DNA of 64,000 nt, from NCBI RefSeq assembly GCF_947242115.1, contig NC_074714.1:42266149-42330148 (forward strand). The letters run 5' to 3'. The notes under the pieces are model-generated. The model was given only the letters and a program-made list of their open reading frames with translations. It had not been told where the DNA came from and did no database searches. Below are positions 22,057 through 33,400 of this stretch, in pieces. How positions within the stretch are numbered: the stretch's first letter is position 1; each line of letters begins with the position of its first letter. Position numbers and translations under genes: made by a program. This DNA comes from Biomphalaria glabrata. Taxonomy: Eukaryota > Mollusca > Gastropoda > Planorbidae.

Positions 22057-23540
22057 TAGTGTCATCTGTTTTTTTAAGTGTGTGTGTATGTGCCATGTTA
22101 AAAACGTGTGCACTGTCCTTTATCATGACATAAACGTAGGAATATGGTAGGAAGCAGGGAGCGAAGGAATTCATTCCGATCTGGCCCACGACGGGCCATT
22201 ATAAAGGAAAACAATGCGTTTCAAATTCTTACACAATTTTACTAAGAACCATTGTAGATTCATTGTTCAATTCAATTTCGGATATACCAAGCAAATCAAT
22301 GTGAACCATATTACTGTATTCAATATGAAAGCTATGAAAGAAAGATAACTCTTACATTATCAAAGAATATTCAGTACACATTCAAACATGATATAATAAT
22401 AATAATAATAATAAAATAGTTCAACAATGTCAAATATTCAAGAAGATAAATTACGTTTGAGTTCTGTTGTTTTTTGTTTTTTTTTTTGGTTTACTTGTAA
22501 TTTCATTGATTAATATTACGGTTAATACTCACTATTTAAGATACATAAATTAATGTTATGACATAACAAAATCAATTATTCTTTTAGTTTTGATCCGTCA
22601 TGCATTTTGCATAATAATTTAAAGGTAAAAGCGTATAAGAAAAAAAAATTATAAGTAATTCTACATTATTTTGAATTTTCTCATTGTGTAAGCTAAGTAA
22701 TTTGATTTTCAAGTCATTTGTATTAAAAGTAGTAATATCATGTATGGTGCAACTTATAATAATAAAATGATATGGCAACCTTAATGCCAACATTTTTGTT
22801 TCACCTTATAATTTATTTTAAATTGTAACTATTTAAGATAATCACCTTTCTAATTCCGTATGGTGAATGAAAATCGTTGAGTACACGTCCTTGGAAGAAT
22901 TATTACTCGATTCTTTTATGTTGCATATTTTGAGTCACACCCACAATGACTCTCAGTTATTCAACGAAGTTTAGATGTTTGCACATACGTACCAACATGA
23001 AGATACGATTGACCCTTTGGTGATTAGAATAAACAAAAATCTTAAATTTGCGTCAAGACCCTTTGTCTCTTGTGAGGTTGATGTAAAACTGTTCCGATGC
23101 AATGTCAGAAGTCTTCAGGACCTTGTCATTTTATCCTGTACCCGTTAGAACCATTCCTACAGGCTCCTATACTTGTTGCAAACAATATTCATTCAGAATA
23201 TAGGAAGATTCAACTCGTGACTCGGAATCCAAGCAAGCTATACGCTTGACCATCGACATTAACATTTCAAATGAGCCGAAGCTTGAGGACCTCACTCTCG
23301 CTTACCCCATGAGGAACGTGAGTACCTTGTGTAGTGTTGTTGATACTCTCGGCCGTTGGCTTGTATCTCCAGACAGCTTGCCCAACTAAACCGTTGTAGG
23401 CATATTGTATTCTAAATGTTGAGCTTGAGTAAAACTAAACAAAATATTTTTTAAAACAAAAAAAAAAAAAAAACAAGCAAAATATAAAAATACTTAAAAA
23501 CAACAACAACAAAAAAAAAACAAGCAAAATATAAAAATAC
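22057..23540. other. No gene recognised
   Basis: Apart from a short (AAT)n run near 22394, there is no repeat end or credible exon in this stretch. Confidence 0.4.
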
Positions 23541-24535
23541 TTTTGTATAAGGAATAAGTGTGGGAGAAATAACGTGCACAAAAATTGTTCCAGAAATACA
23601 GACAGACAGAGTGAGTTGATATAAACTTAGTAACAAGAAAAACTTTTTAAAAAATACTTTAAAAAAAACAACAAAGCTAATACGAAGTGTAATTGTATCA
23701 CTTAGTTGGGATCAGCCATTTAATTAAATTTGTAATAGATCTAGACCAACACCAATTACACCATTACATCTGTGCAAGAAATAATATTTTTACCAATTGT
23801 TTTTGTTTAGCGCTATTTCATGTGTTTAGCTTTCTCAATTCGCCAAGATCTGGTTGGAGGTTACCGTAATTGGTTTTTAAAAGCATATTTAAAAAATAAA
23901 ATGGAGTATGAACTGAATACGAACTCGTGGCACACACCTCCTCGGCCCGACGTGCTAACCACTCTGCTAGTGAGGTACTTAAAAATCTTGTTTCGACCGG
24001 CGACCTACAAAGGGGACTAATTCAGCTTATATCACCACTTCAGTCAAGTACAATTTCTTTCCCTTGTTCGAGATACCAAACAAAATAATGAATTTTGGAT
24101 CGTCTTTAACTAAATCTTTGTTCAGACATATTGGCGCCATATTTGCCATTTACCCTCTACGTCACGATTTCGGAGTCTCGACCTAGATCTAGCTGTAAAC
24201 TTATAATGAGCTTTATGATGGGCTCTATAGCTTTGGTCGGCAGCTAATCTAGGAGACGGAAACTATGATATAAAATCTACGACTATCTGTTGTTCACAGC
24301 CGTCCCAGGCTTCCGTGCCACTGTGGACTACATTTAGTTTAAAGAGTGGTATCGGCCTGCGCGAGCCATTTATCACTTTACAGTACTATTTTTTAAAATT
24401 CATTTTTGTGTTGTCAGGTAAAATAAATAATTGTGCAAAATTTAGCTTCATTGGGTGTCGGAGAAATAACGTGTACAAACTTTTGACCAGACAGACGGAC
24501 AAAGTGAGTTAATATAAGTTTTGTAAAAAGGTGAT
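23541..24535 (-). repeat. Interspersed repeat with a tRNA-like segment, copy B
   Basis: It matches 331-1295: 23676-23840 corresponds to 331-480, the tRNA-like segment lies at about 23915-23975 (minus strand: gcagagtggttagcac, then gagttcgtattc), and the end gagtgagttaatataag is at 24500. A duplicate of the end block lies at 23541-23640. The insert at 24095-24400 contains 'gagtggtatcggcctgc', which recurs at 62636-62680. Confidence 0.5.
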
Positions 24536-24539
24536 TGGT

Positions 24540-25440
24540 TTAGCAGATAGTAGGAATAGATTTGTTGCTTTAAAAAAAAATTACAAACTTGTCAAATATT
24601 TTGTGCATAAAATATTTTCAAAGTAATTAAACACACATATAGGCACACAAAAACTACGAAATGTTTATAACTTCTGCTTTTATTTCTATGTTTGAGAATT
24701 TTTTTGTTTATAATACAAAAATAATTCAACCAAAAAAAAAATACAAATAGTAAAAATAGTAACGCTAAATATGTGTATATATAGGTCAAGTGGAATGTTA
24801 TATAAATAGTTTAACCAAGAAACAAGAAAGACACATAGTCATTCACATAGAGAGGGTTGACAGGGTTAACAATAAGAAACACTATACATGATACATCAGA
24901 CGTGTTGCTTGACTTCAGTCATGCAGACATTGAAATAATGACATTTTGACTCAACTCATAAATGACATTTTAACAGCAATTAAGTTATTAAAAAAAAAAA
25001 TTTACGAAGAAAAATAAACTCGCCAACTGCCTTATATTTGAAAGGGAATGGGTTAATTGTAATATTTTTAGTGCGATTAAAGGAGTTACGATTGTAATGT
25101 TTTAAATGGTTGTAAAGTTTATATCAAATAGATGTTTTATAGTTTGCCAGCTTTAATAGAATGCCTGGATTTGCCTTTTTGCCGATAACATATGCACACT
25201 ATTTGTATTATGGTTTGATCCAACTTCCTATCCAGTGCAGGATTTACGTATAGGCTACATACACAAGTTCTAGCTTTAGGAACCCATTTTGTTTTAGAAA
25301 TAGTCTGAGTGACTTTGTTATTAGTAATAAAGATTTGAAGTTAAAGGTGTTGTATTTCACTTTGTATGTACGTTTTCATTTTATATCCCCATTTAACCTG
25401 ATAGGTACCCGAAAGCCATATTTGCATATTTGGCATTTAC
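24540..25440. other. No gene recognised
   Basis: AT-rich sequence with only chance frames. No repeat ends were identified. Confidence 0.35.
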
Positions 25441-25455
25441 ATATATAATATCTGG

Positions 25456-25650
25456 AGGAGGCGCTGTGACCTGGGTTCGAATCCTGATGAGGACTTGGAT
25501 TTTTAACTTCGGGATCTTTAGTGCGCCTCTGAGTCCACCTAGTTCTATTGGGTACCTGACGTTATTTAAGGAAAAGTAAAGGCCGTAGTGCTTGCCACGT
25601 GACACCCTCGTTTACCGTAGGTCGCGAAACAGATGGTCTGAAAGGGGAGC
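25456..25650 (+). mobile_element. tRNA-derived SINE with 12-bp target-site duplication
   Basis: The direct repeat tataatatctgg flanks it at 25444-25455 and 25651-25662. The body has box B gggttcgaatcc, 'ctgagtccacctagttctat', tgggtacctgacgtta and the end ggtctgaaagggg. The box A part of the head is missing. Confidence 0.85.
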
Positions 25651-26213
25651 TATAATATCTGGGCGTAAATAAAGGATCCCATCTCTCACATACCTTATAG
25701 CACTATCAGCTCCAAATCCGGTCCTTGGGTCTCTGCCTTAAAAGGGAAATTTATTTTGTCTTTGTATGCTCTATACGCAGTGCATAATTTATATACAGAA
25801 GGAAAATGTGTTCACCAATTCATGTCTCTAAGATTATTTTCTTTAATCTGATAAGATAATCAGTAATCCAACTTAATCATAAAGGTACACATACGTGTAT
25901 AAATATATGGTATTCATAAAAAAAAGTTTGATCTGCATCACTTTAAGGACTATTCTTTAATGGAAAGCTGCTTTGTATGTCATTTTCCACATACATTGAA
26001 GCAAAGAATGTTGTACTTATCATTTCATATTATTAAACTATACAAGGGGGGTAGCCAGACACAAAAAAATGAATCTGTAGACTATTATTGATTGTGTTCT
26101 GGTTTTGTCCTCGCTACATACTCTAGAGTCTCGAGACATTGAAGACACATTGCTGTATCACATGACTTTGAAAGCTCTTGTTAGCGGGTATAAAGAAATG
26201 ACAATATTTAGAC

Positions 26214-28397
26214 CAGTGTTTCTCAAACTTTTTTGTCTGCCGGCACAGTAAAAAAAACTACAAAAATTTCGCGGCACACCACGAAGAGCAACAGTTGTTT
26301 TATAATAAAAAGAAAAAAAGATTTTACCTGTTTTGAAGTATTACATTTAATGTGAAGGGTGTGCCAGTTTTTGAGAGCAAATGCGACCTAATCAAGGCTC
26401 CAAAGTCGACAAACAAACTCACATTTCATCGTCTATTGTAATAAAACTCTCTCTTTTCTTAGACTTGATTTCAGTCAGTACTGAAAATCCAAACTCACAT
26501 AACCATTATGATGCAAATGGAAGAATTATTTTCTTTGTTTTTAAACTGATTGCAGGATATAACTTGTTGATTGAAATCCAAAACATGTCCTGGCTGTTTT
26601 CCCCAAAAATTTGACTTTAGACTTTTTTAAATCAATGAGCTGCTCTTCTTCTTCATTTTGTAAGATTTGTAGCTTCATTGTTTCCAAATGGAGAGCTGAC
26701 CCATCCATACCCATTACTTCAAACTGTGCCAAAGTGGCCATAATTTCGGGGGGGGGGATTTCTTTATTTGAAGCACATTCATTGTAAGTAGGAAAGCAGT
26801 TGAAGACTCCTTTCGAGATCTTACTTTGCCACAAAGACAATTTTTCACCAAATGACTTCAGTTTTGAGGATGCAGTGATGATGGTTTTCGATGGTCCTTT
26901 AAGACTTTAATTCAGTGAATTTAATTTGTCAAATAAATCAGAGAGAAATGTCACCTTAACCCACCAGATCACGTCAAGAATAGAAAATCCAAAGTCTTTT
27001 TTTTCAGCCTCCAAGAATGAAATCAGCTCAGCCTTGAGTTGGACGACACACTTTAACACTTTAACCCTGAAGAGCCTACGAACGTTGGTGTGATACAGGA
27101 GACATTTGTAGTCTGAATCCATTGCTTCACAAAGCTCTGAGAAAAGTCGGGATGCTAGCGGTCGAGATTTGATGAAGTTTACAACTTCAATAACTTGATA
27201 CAGAACAGACATCAAATCTTTCAGCAAAGATTTGAGACAAGAGCTTCTCTGTGGATCATGCAGAGAACAACTAATACATTTGGATTTTCTTGACGCACAA
27301 TAGTGACGAATCCCTTTCTATTTCCCTGCATGGAAGGACAGCCATAGGTGCAAATGCTGACACACTTTTTCCACTGTAATTTGAATAGCAAAATGTTTTC
27401 GTTCACCACTTTAAAAATATCTTCGGCTTTAGTCGTAGTTGGTAGGTCTTTGCAAAAAAATAATTCGTCGACACATTTTTCATCCTTTATGAACCGAATA
27501 AAAGCTAGCAGCTGGGCTTTGCCGCTAACGTCAGTGGATTCATCAACTTTAATAGACAACAGCAGAAACACTTCATCATCAGTCACGTCGAAGTGTTTGC
27601 AGATTTGATCTTGTAAATCTGACGATAAGTCTGCGCGAGATAGTATCCTTTGACAAAGGAACTTTTCTAACTTTTTCGGCGGCATCGGGTCCATGGATAG
27701 TTTCAGCAATTATTGCTAAAGCTGGTGCAATGACTGATTCAGCCTCTGTGTGTGCTTTCTTGCGTTTTGCTAATAACTGAGCAACCTTATAACTTGCAAT
27801 TAATCCCTTTTCTGGCAGCTTTAGGTAGCTTATTTATTTTGTTGAGCCCTGATGTTTTCGAAGTATTCCTTCGGTTGCGCTTTTAAAACTGGATGTTTTG
27901 TTTCCAAGTGTCTCTTCAATTTGTTTGGAACAAGCGCCTCATTCGATAGAGTTGCATTGCAGATCATACAGAATGACAATGGAGCATCTTCAGGTCCTGA
28001 AGATATGAAACCATATCCAATGTAATATCCTTTGTACCTTCGTTTGGTTCCTTGCTCTTCATTTAACACTTTCGCAGTTTCATTCTTGCTAACGTATTTC
28101 TCCATGGATAACAATGAATAATGCTTAGTAATAATTTGTTATTATTAGCATACACCTAAAAAATTTACATGAAACACATCGCTTATTATTATAGTTACCA
28201 ATTCAAGAACTGCTGTGCGTCTGCTAAGGCTACTATTACTGGTCGTTGCAAGTGGGGATGTCATCGCAACGTAAAATAAAAATGTACTAGTAGACAGACC
28301 TGTGTAACGCTGCACGCGTGGCGTTCTGAAAACTCCCGCGGCACACCAGCATATCTTCGGCGGCAGTGTGCCGCGGCACACAGTTTGAGAAACACTG
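26214..28397 (-). mobile_element. hAT transposon of the BED-finger (ZBED5/SCAND3-like) type, full span, decayed
   Basis: The 2,184-bp element is flanked by the exact 8-bp duplication ATTTAGAC (26206-26213 and 28398-28405). Both ends start CAGTGTTTCTCAAAC and continue into GCCGGCAC or GCCGCGGCAC blocks. The interior encodes, on the minus strand, a BED-type zinc finger, an RNase H-like part and a hATC dimerisation motif, so all parts of an autonomous hAT are present, though spread over several frames. Confidence 0.9.
26414..28114 (-). pseudogene. hAT transposase (BED finger, RNase H-like, hATC), interrupted
   Basis: Reading on the minus strand: 28114-27830 gives 94 residues with a BED finger (FCMICNATL, then KRHLETKHP). 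27709-27221 gives 162 residues with the hAT catalytic block VDESTDVSGK and a CTYGCPSMQGNRKGF stretch. 27227-26907 gives 106 residues ending FLSDLFDKLNSLN. 26840-26541 gives 99 residues. The dimerisation motif LCEFGFSVLTEIKSKKRE is near 26440-26505 in another frame. At least three frame breaks and a stop after ITIDDEM interrupt it. The host ZBED5-type genes derive from such transposases, but TIRs and the 8-bp duplication show this copy to be the transposon itself. Confidence 0.85.
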
Positions 28398-28405
28398 ATT
28401 TAGAC

Positions 28406-29290
28406 ACTGCATTAACATGGAAACATACTCTGAGTTCTACATAGTTTCAACTACAGTGAAAAATATTTTGTCAAAGTGTATTAACACATCTGATATTCAC
28501 AATTTTTTCCGCCACACTCTCACTCGGAGGTGCTACTAGCCTTGGCTAGACGGTTACATCCCTTCTTTCGACTTGGTGGCGGATAGACATTTATAAGCTA
28601 GTTCTATAACATATTGCATTGCCGCTAGCCTGCACTGAGTATTTTAAAAGTGATATGGTAATGACATAACTATTAGAGTGAAATGTTTTTATTAAATATA
28701 TACATTAAATTTCATTTCACTGAGCTTTTACCATTCACTTTTTTATACAGTAATTCTCAATATAAACAAGCAATGGGTTATTAGGGACATTTTGACGGCA
28801 TTGCAACAGATGTTGTTTACACAAAACACAAATAGGCTGTATTCACAGGTCAAGATTTGAAGATTTAAACAATAATATTTTATACATTTTTATGTTTTGA
28901 GACCAAACATTAACATCGCATAAAAATGTATATGAATAATATTACATTTTATATTTATTTAAAAATATAGCGTGATATAAAACACAATTATAAAAAATGC
29001 ACATGCAATGATTTTGTATGTAAACAGAAAGATATAAAAAAAATTTAACTTTCAATTCTTATAGCTCATATTATGCACATATTTTGCACCCAATTTAGTT
29101 ATATCCTGAGAACATATAAAGATTATGTAATAGTAAATGTCCATATAGTGGCGTGATTGCCGTGATTGCTTGGTGAAGCGTTTAATGAGAAAATTATATC
29201 AATAATAATAATAATAATATTTATTATCCATGAGGAAATTCGTCTTACAATTAGTGCTTTAAAGATAACACTATTTCTATAAAAGGGCAT
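28406..29290. other. No gene recognised
   Basis: AT-rich sequence with an (AAT)n run near 29203. No feature could be supported. Confidence 0.35.
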
Positions 29291-29303
29291 TCTCTCTCTC
29301 TCT

Positions 29304-29397
<94 letters not shown>
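29291..29397. repeat. (TC)n then (TA)n microsatellite
   Basis: A short (TC)n run (29291-29304) passes into about 45 TA units. Confidence 0.95.
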
Positions 29398-29399
<2 letters not shown>

Positions 29400-30129
29400 C
29401 ACAATAAATAAATAAGTTTGATCGTTTACATTTTACATTTTATTGTACTCGAATTAATTTTATTTTGCTGTTTAGTTTTTTTTTTTGTTTGTTTTTCGTT
29501 TACACTGATCTAATAAAACAAACATTCACCGCACATTAGATCAGATTATTTGCAAACCTAAAACATCGTGTTAACATGAGGAGCTAATTCCGCTACTATC
29601 GAAAATTGAGCTACGAAGGACAAAAGAATAACTCATACATAGCAAAACAAAATAAAAATAATAGTAATAATAATCAAAGGAAAATGTCGAGACCTACTAG
29701 GGATGTTCGGTCTTCGGCCTCGCCCTTATTCTCGAATGTTTTAGTGACATACCTTCCCCTCCCCCAGCACGAAAAAAAAATTTGACGATTTGCACCTGCT
29801 TAGAACCTCTTCCGAGAGAACAATTGTTCGTAAAGGCCGATGGAGGGGAACTTTCAACAGACTAGAGTTTCAAGTGACCCAGTCTCAACTCTAATGTCAA
29901 AAAACAAATATTGTGAGACTGTCGCACAATTGTACCCCTGTGGGATACTTGAATGACATCATTATCTGTACATAGATCTATATTCTCAAAATGTTACTTA
30001 ATCAGAGGACGGTATATAAACACTAGGCTTGAGTATGACATATAGAATTATAAATGTATTCAATATGTTATATTACGTTTGAGATCATTCAGACTAGATC
30101 TGTTCAAATGCAACATATTGGAAATAGTT

Positions 30130-30135
30130 TTTATT
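30130..30135 (-). promoter_or_regulatory. Candidate polyadenylation signal AATAAA for the fucosyltransferase gene
   Basis: AATAAA on the minus strand, 270 bases downstream of the stop of the proposed last exon (30405-30464). It is the nearest such hexamer seen, and its use is inferred. Confidence 0.35.
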
Positions 30136-30404
30136 GCATCAATGATTTAACGCTAAGGCACACGGACACTATATATTTAAAACAAGACTGAAGGTTTTAT
30201 GTTTTGGTCGAACTAAAATCAATATACGAACAATGTGTGTAATATAAACAATGAACATGACTCCTGACAGGCTGTGCATTAGTTACAAATTGGACACATC
30301 TTGAGATCCAATCAATTCCCTTCATTTTGGTATGCTGCAAGTAAGGTTCTGTTGGACAGAAATAGCGAGTCAGACTTCTGGAACTAAAAACCTGTTCTCA
30401 AGAG

Positions 30405-30464
30405 TTAAAGAAGTCCTAATGATATCTTGACTCCATCCAACAATCTACCCAGTTGGTTAGCAAG
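30405..30464 (-). CDS. Fucosyltransferase probable exon 6 (C-terminus)
   Basis: A strong acceptor tttgtttgtttttcag is followed by LANQLGRLLDGVKISLGLL and TAA, in the phase left by the GTAAGA donor of exon 5. The exon is short and not a conserved domain, so the assignment rests on splice signals and phase only. Confidence 0.5.
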   Translation of the reverse strand, partial: LANQLGRLLDGVKISLGLL

Positions 30465-33400
30465 CTGAAAAACAAACAAACGATAGTGTTACGTTCTAAA
30501 AATATGTTTCGGAACTCAAAAGTAACAGTCACAACAATAATTTGACAAACTAAAATAAAACGTCATGACTGTGTCTGAGAAATAAAAAGGTGATTGGGGA
30601 GCTAACTCTTTTTATGTTAACCCTTTAAGTGAGTGAATGCGTTGTCTTTCCTTGTTAATCTTTCATTGTTCAGTCAATGGCTAATTAAAATAAAGGTTTA
30701 ATTTGACATGCATCTGGTATTTCCATATGAAACTTCACATTCTCCCTCAAAATCCATTATTGAAAACTATGTCTTCTGTTAAGATGGGCTTATTTGAGAG
30801 GAAAGGAGGGGAAACTGTTACTGCCCCTGTTCTTACGCCTCGATATTCCAATGTTGTCTCACTCTAATCAAACTGATCATAAGATGTATCAGAATCGCAT
30901 TGCATTACATATATTATTGCAATTGCCGGGTTTCGTAAACATTCATAGCTGTGACAGTTTTGAATGCCCGAGGCTTCAATTTAACTATGTTGGCAATATG
31001 TATGATAATGACCGAGAACAGGGTTCTATTCAAGTTATCTTTATATATTCTTGCTTAGATATGTAGACTATGGCCTAAAGAATGTTTGCATATCTAATTA
31101 AACTAAATCATCACTATTAATATGGTCTGGACATACTGGAATAAAAAAGTCATTTTAAAAAAGGTTAAAATTTTTTTTATACGGTTGTGGTAAATATATT
31201 TTTAGGGACTATAAGACTTGTGATAATGTTACCCCCCCCCCCACCAAAACAATCCCTTTTAACTGTGTCATGAATATTTGTTTGTTTGTTTCGATTGTTT
31301 CCCCTAGTATTTGTTTACATTTGTGAATTCACTTGAGATTGCGTACTGACCATATTCCGTGTCTTGAACTTTACTGTGTGTGTAGTTATTTTCATCATTC
31401 AGTGTAATAAAGCTTTAGATGTTAACCCCCCCCCCCCTCCTTTTTTTTTTGTTATATTAAAGGGAAACTCCGATAGTTTTTCAAATTTTAGTTATTGACT
31501 TATTTAAATTCTGCGTAAAAAGTTGTAATAGTAAACATTATATCGTTTTTTATTTAAATACTCAGAAAATTTTATATTTAATAAATTAGACAGAAAATTC
31601 TTCACGCCCCCCAAAAAACGGGGTTCTGCGACATTTTGTTTTAAGTTATTTCATGCGTCACTTCCCTAAACAGTACTGAAAGAGAAACTTGATTTAACCA
31701 ATCGTATCGCGTCATTCTTACAGTAGCTGTTAGGCTTAGTGACGGCCTAGTCCAGAGCTATGATACAGTTATATATATAAACATGTTTAGATAGATCAAA
31801 AAGCATTAGGATAACCAACTCGAGGAAAAAAAAGTAACATTTTCATCTAAGCCTCTCCCTATCCCAAGAAGTAAATAGATCGTGTGTCTGAATGATTCGA
31901 ACAAGCTGGTCAGTGTAAGGCTAGTCATGACAAGACAACCAAGCGATAGTGTTTGTTGTGAGTTGAGTGGTCTGGCGAGAAAATACACACTGCCGTGATT
32001 AGTCAAGCATGTAAATCTACTTTTAATACGCATTTTTTCTTTGCTTACAAGATCCTAGATCTAACTGCATAGACAAAGATATATTTCTTTTACGAGAATG
32101 TAAACTTTGCTGTATGGTCTCCTGTTATACAATAAGTCAGTAGATTAAAACACCTTTGTGACGTCACATCGAAACCTGGTGAAAGTCTGACTGTTTTGGA
32201 TGCGCAGGAAAATTACGTCGGAAAAACATCAATTATTAAGTTATTATTGCAAATTTAAAAAAAAAAGAAGAATATACTCATTATCTGTTAATCAAAACAC
32301 ATACTATATAAAAAATTGTCAAAACCATCGGAGTTTCCCTTTAAAGTACGACAGACAGCAAATGGTGAAATGATAAAAAAGTGTCACTTCCTCTATCCGT
32401 CACCTAAACTATACAACTCACTCTTCAGCCAAACTTTTTTGATTCAAGAAATAAAGAAACTGCTCACGTTACTAGGATCTTCTTACCGACCACTGTGGAC
32501 ACCGGTCATCTTGCATCCAGCCAGAGATATCCGTGTACACCTGGGCCGGTTTGGACTTGTTGTGCAGCGCCTCACACAGGTCGCACCACCACTTCCGCCT
32601 GGCCGGCAACTCGCTGTACACGTCGTGGTCCACGGTCCAGTCCAGGTACTCGTTGTAGGCCGTCTCGTTCTGGTCGAGGTAGCGCAGGTAGTCCACCAGC
32701 GACTTCACGTCTTTAAAGTCCTTCACGCGGATGTACGAGTGGGGTGGGGCGATTTTGGCGTAGTCTAGGGACGAGCTGCCACCGAAGACGACCGGAACCT
32801 GCCGCCTGAGAAGTGCAGCCCAGAACTTCTCCGTGATGTAGTCCTTGCAGTTGCAGTTCTCAAAAGTGAAGAAGAACTTGTAGTTTGAGAGTGTGTCGTA
32901 ACAGATGGTCTCCGGGCATTTCTTGCCGCCACACTTGCCATACAGGTCCAGGTCTTGACCCAAATAGGACTAAGAATTTAAAAACATTTGTATACTATAA
33001 CTGTGCTCAAAGTATGGCTAGCCTTTTTATCTTTCAGCTCTTAAACAGGTCTTGCAAAACATTATTAACTGTTAGAAAAAGAAACATTCTAAGAACCTAA
33101 CTCTCTAACTATACATAACTAGGTTATTCTTTTATTTTTTTTTCAATTCTCTCTGTCTGTCTGTCTGGTAAAAAGTTGGTACACATTATTTCTCCCACAC
33201 CCATTTCTCGGATCAAATATGAAATATTGAACAATGATTTCTTATACCTGACAAAACAACAATCAATTAAAAATATAACCAAGTAGTTAATTAGCTATTG
33301 GCAACTAATTATTTTGTTTGATATTGAACAAAGGAAAGATATTGTACTTGACTCATGTGGTGGTATAAGTTCAATTAGTCCCCTTGAGGACGATTGAGCC

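Noticed and set aside
32316-32768. Plus-strand 150-codon frame
   Set aside because: It is the antisense shadow of fucosyltransferase exon 5.
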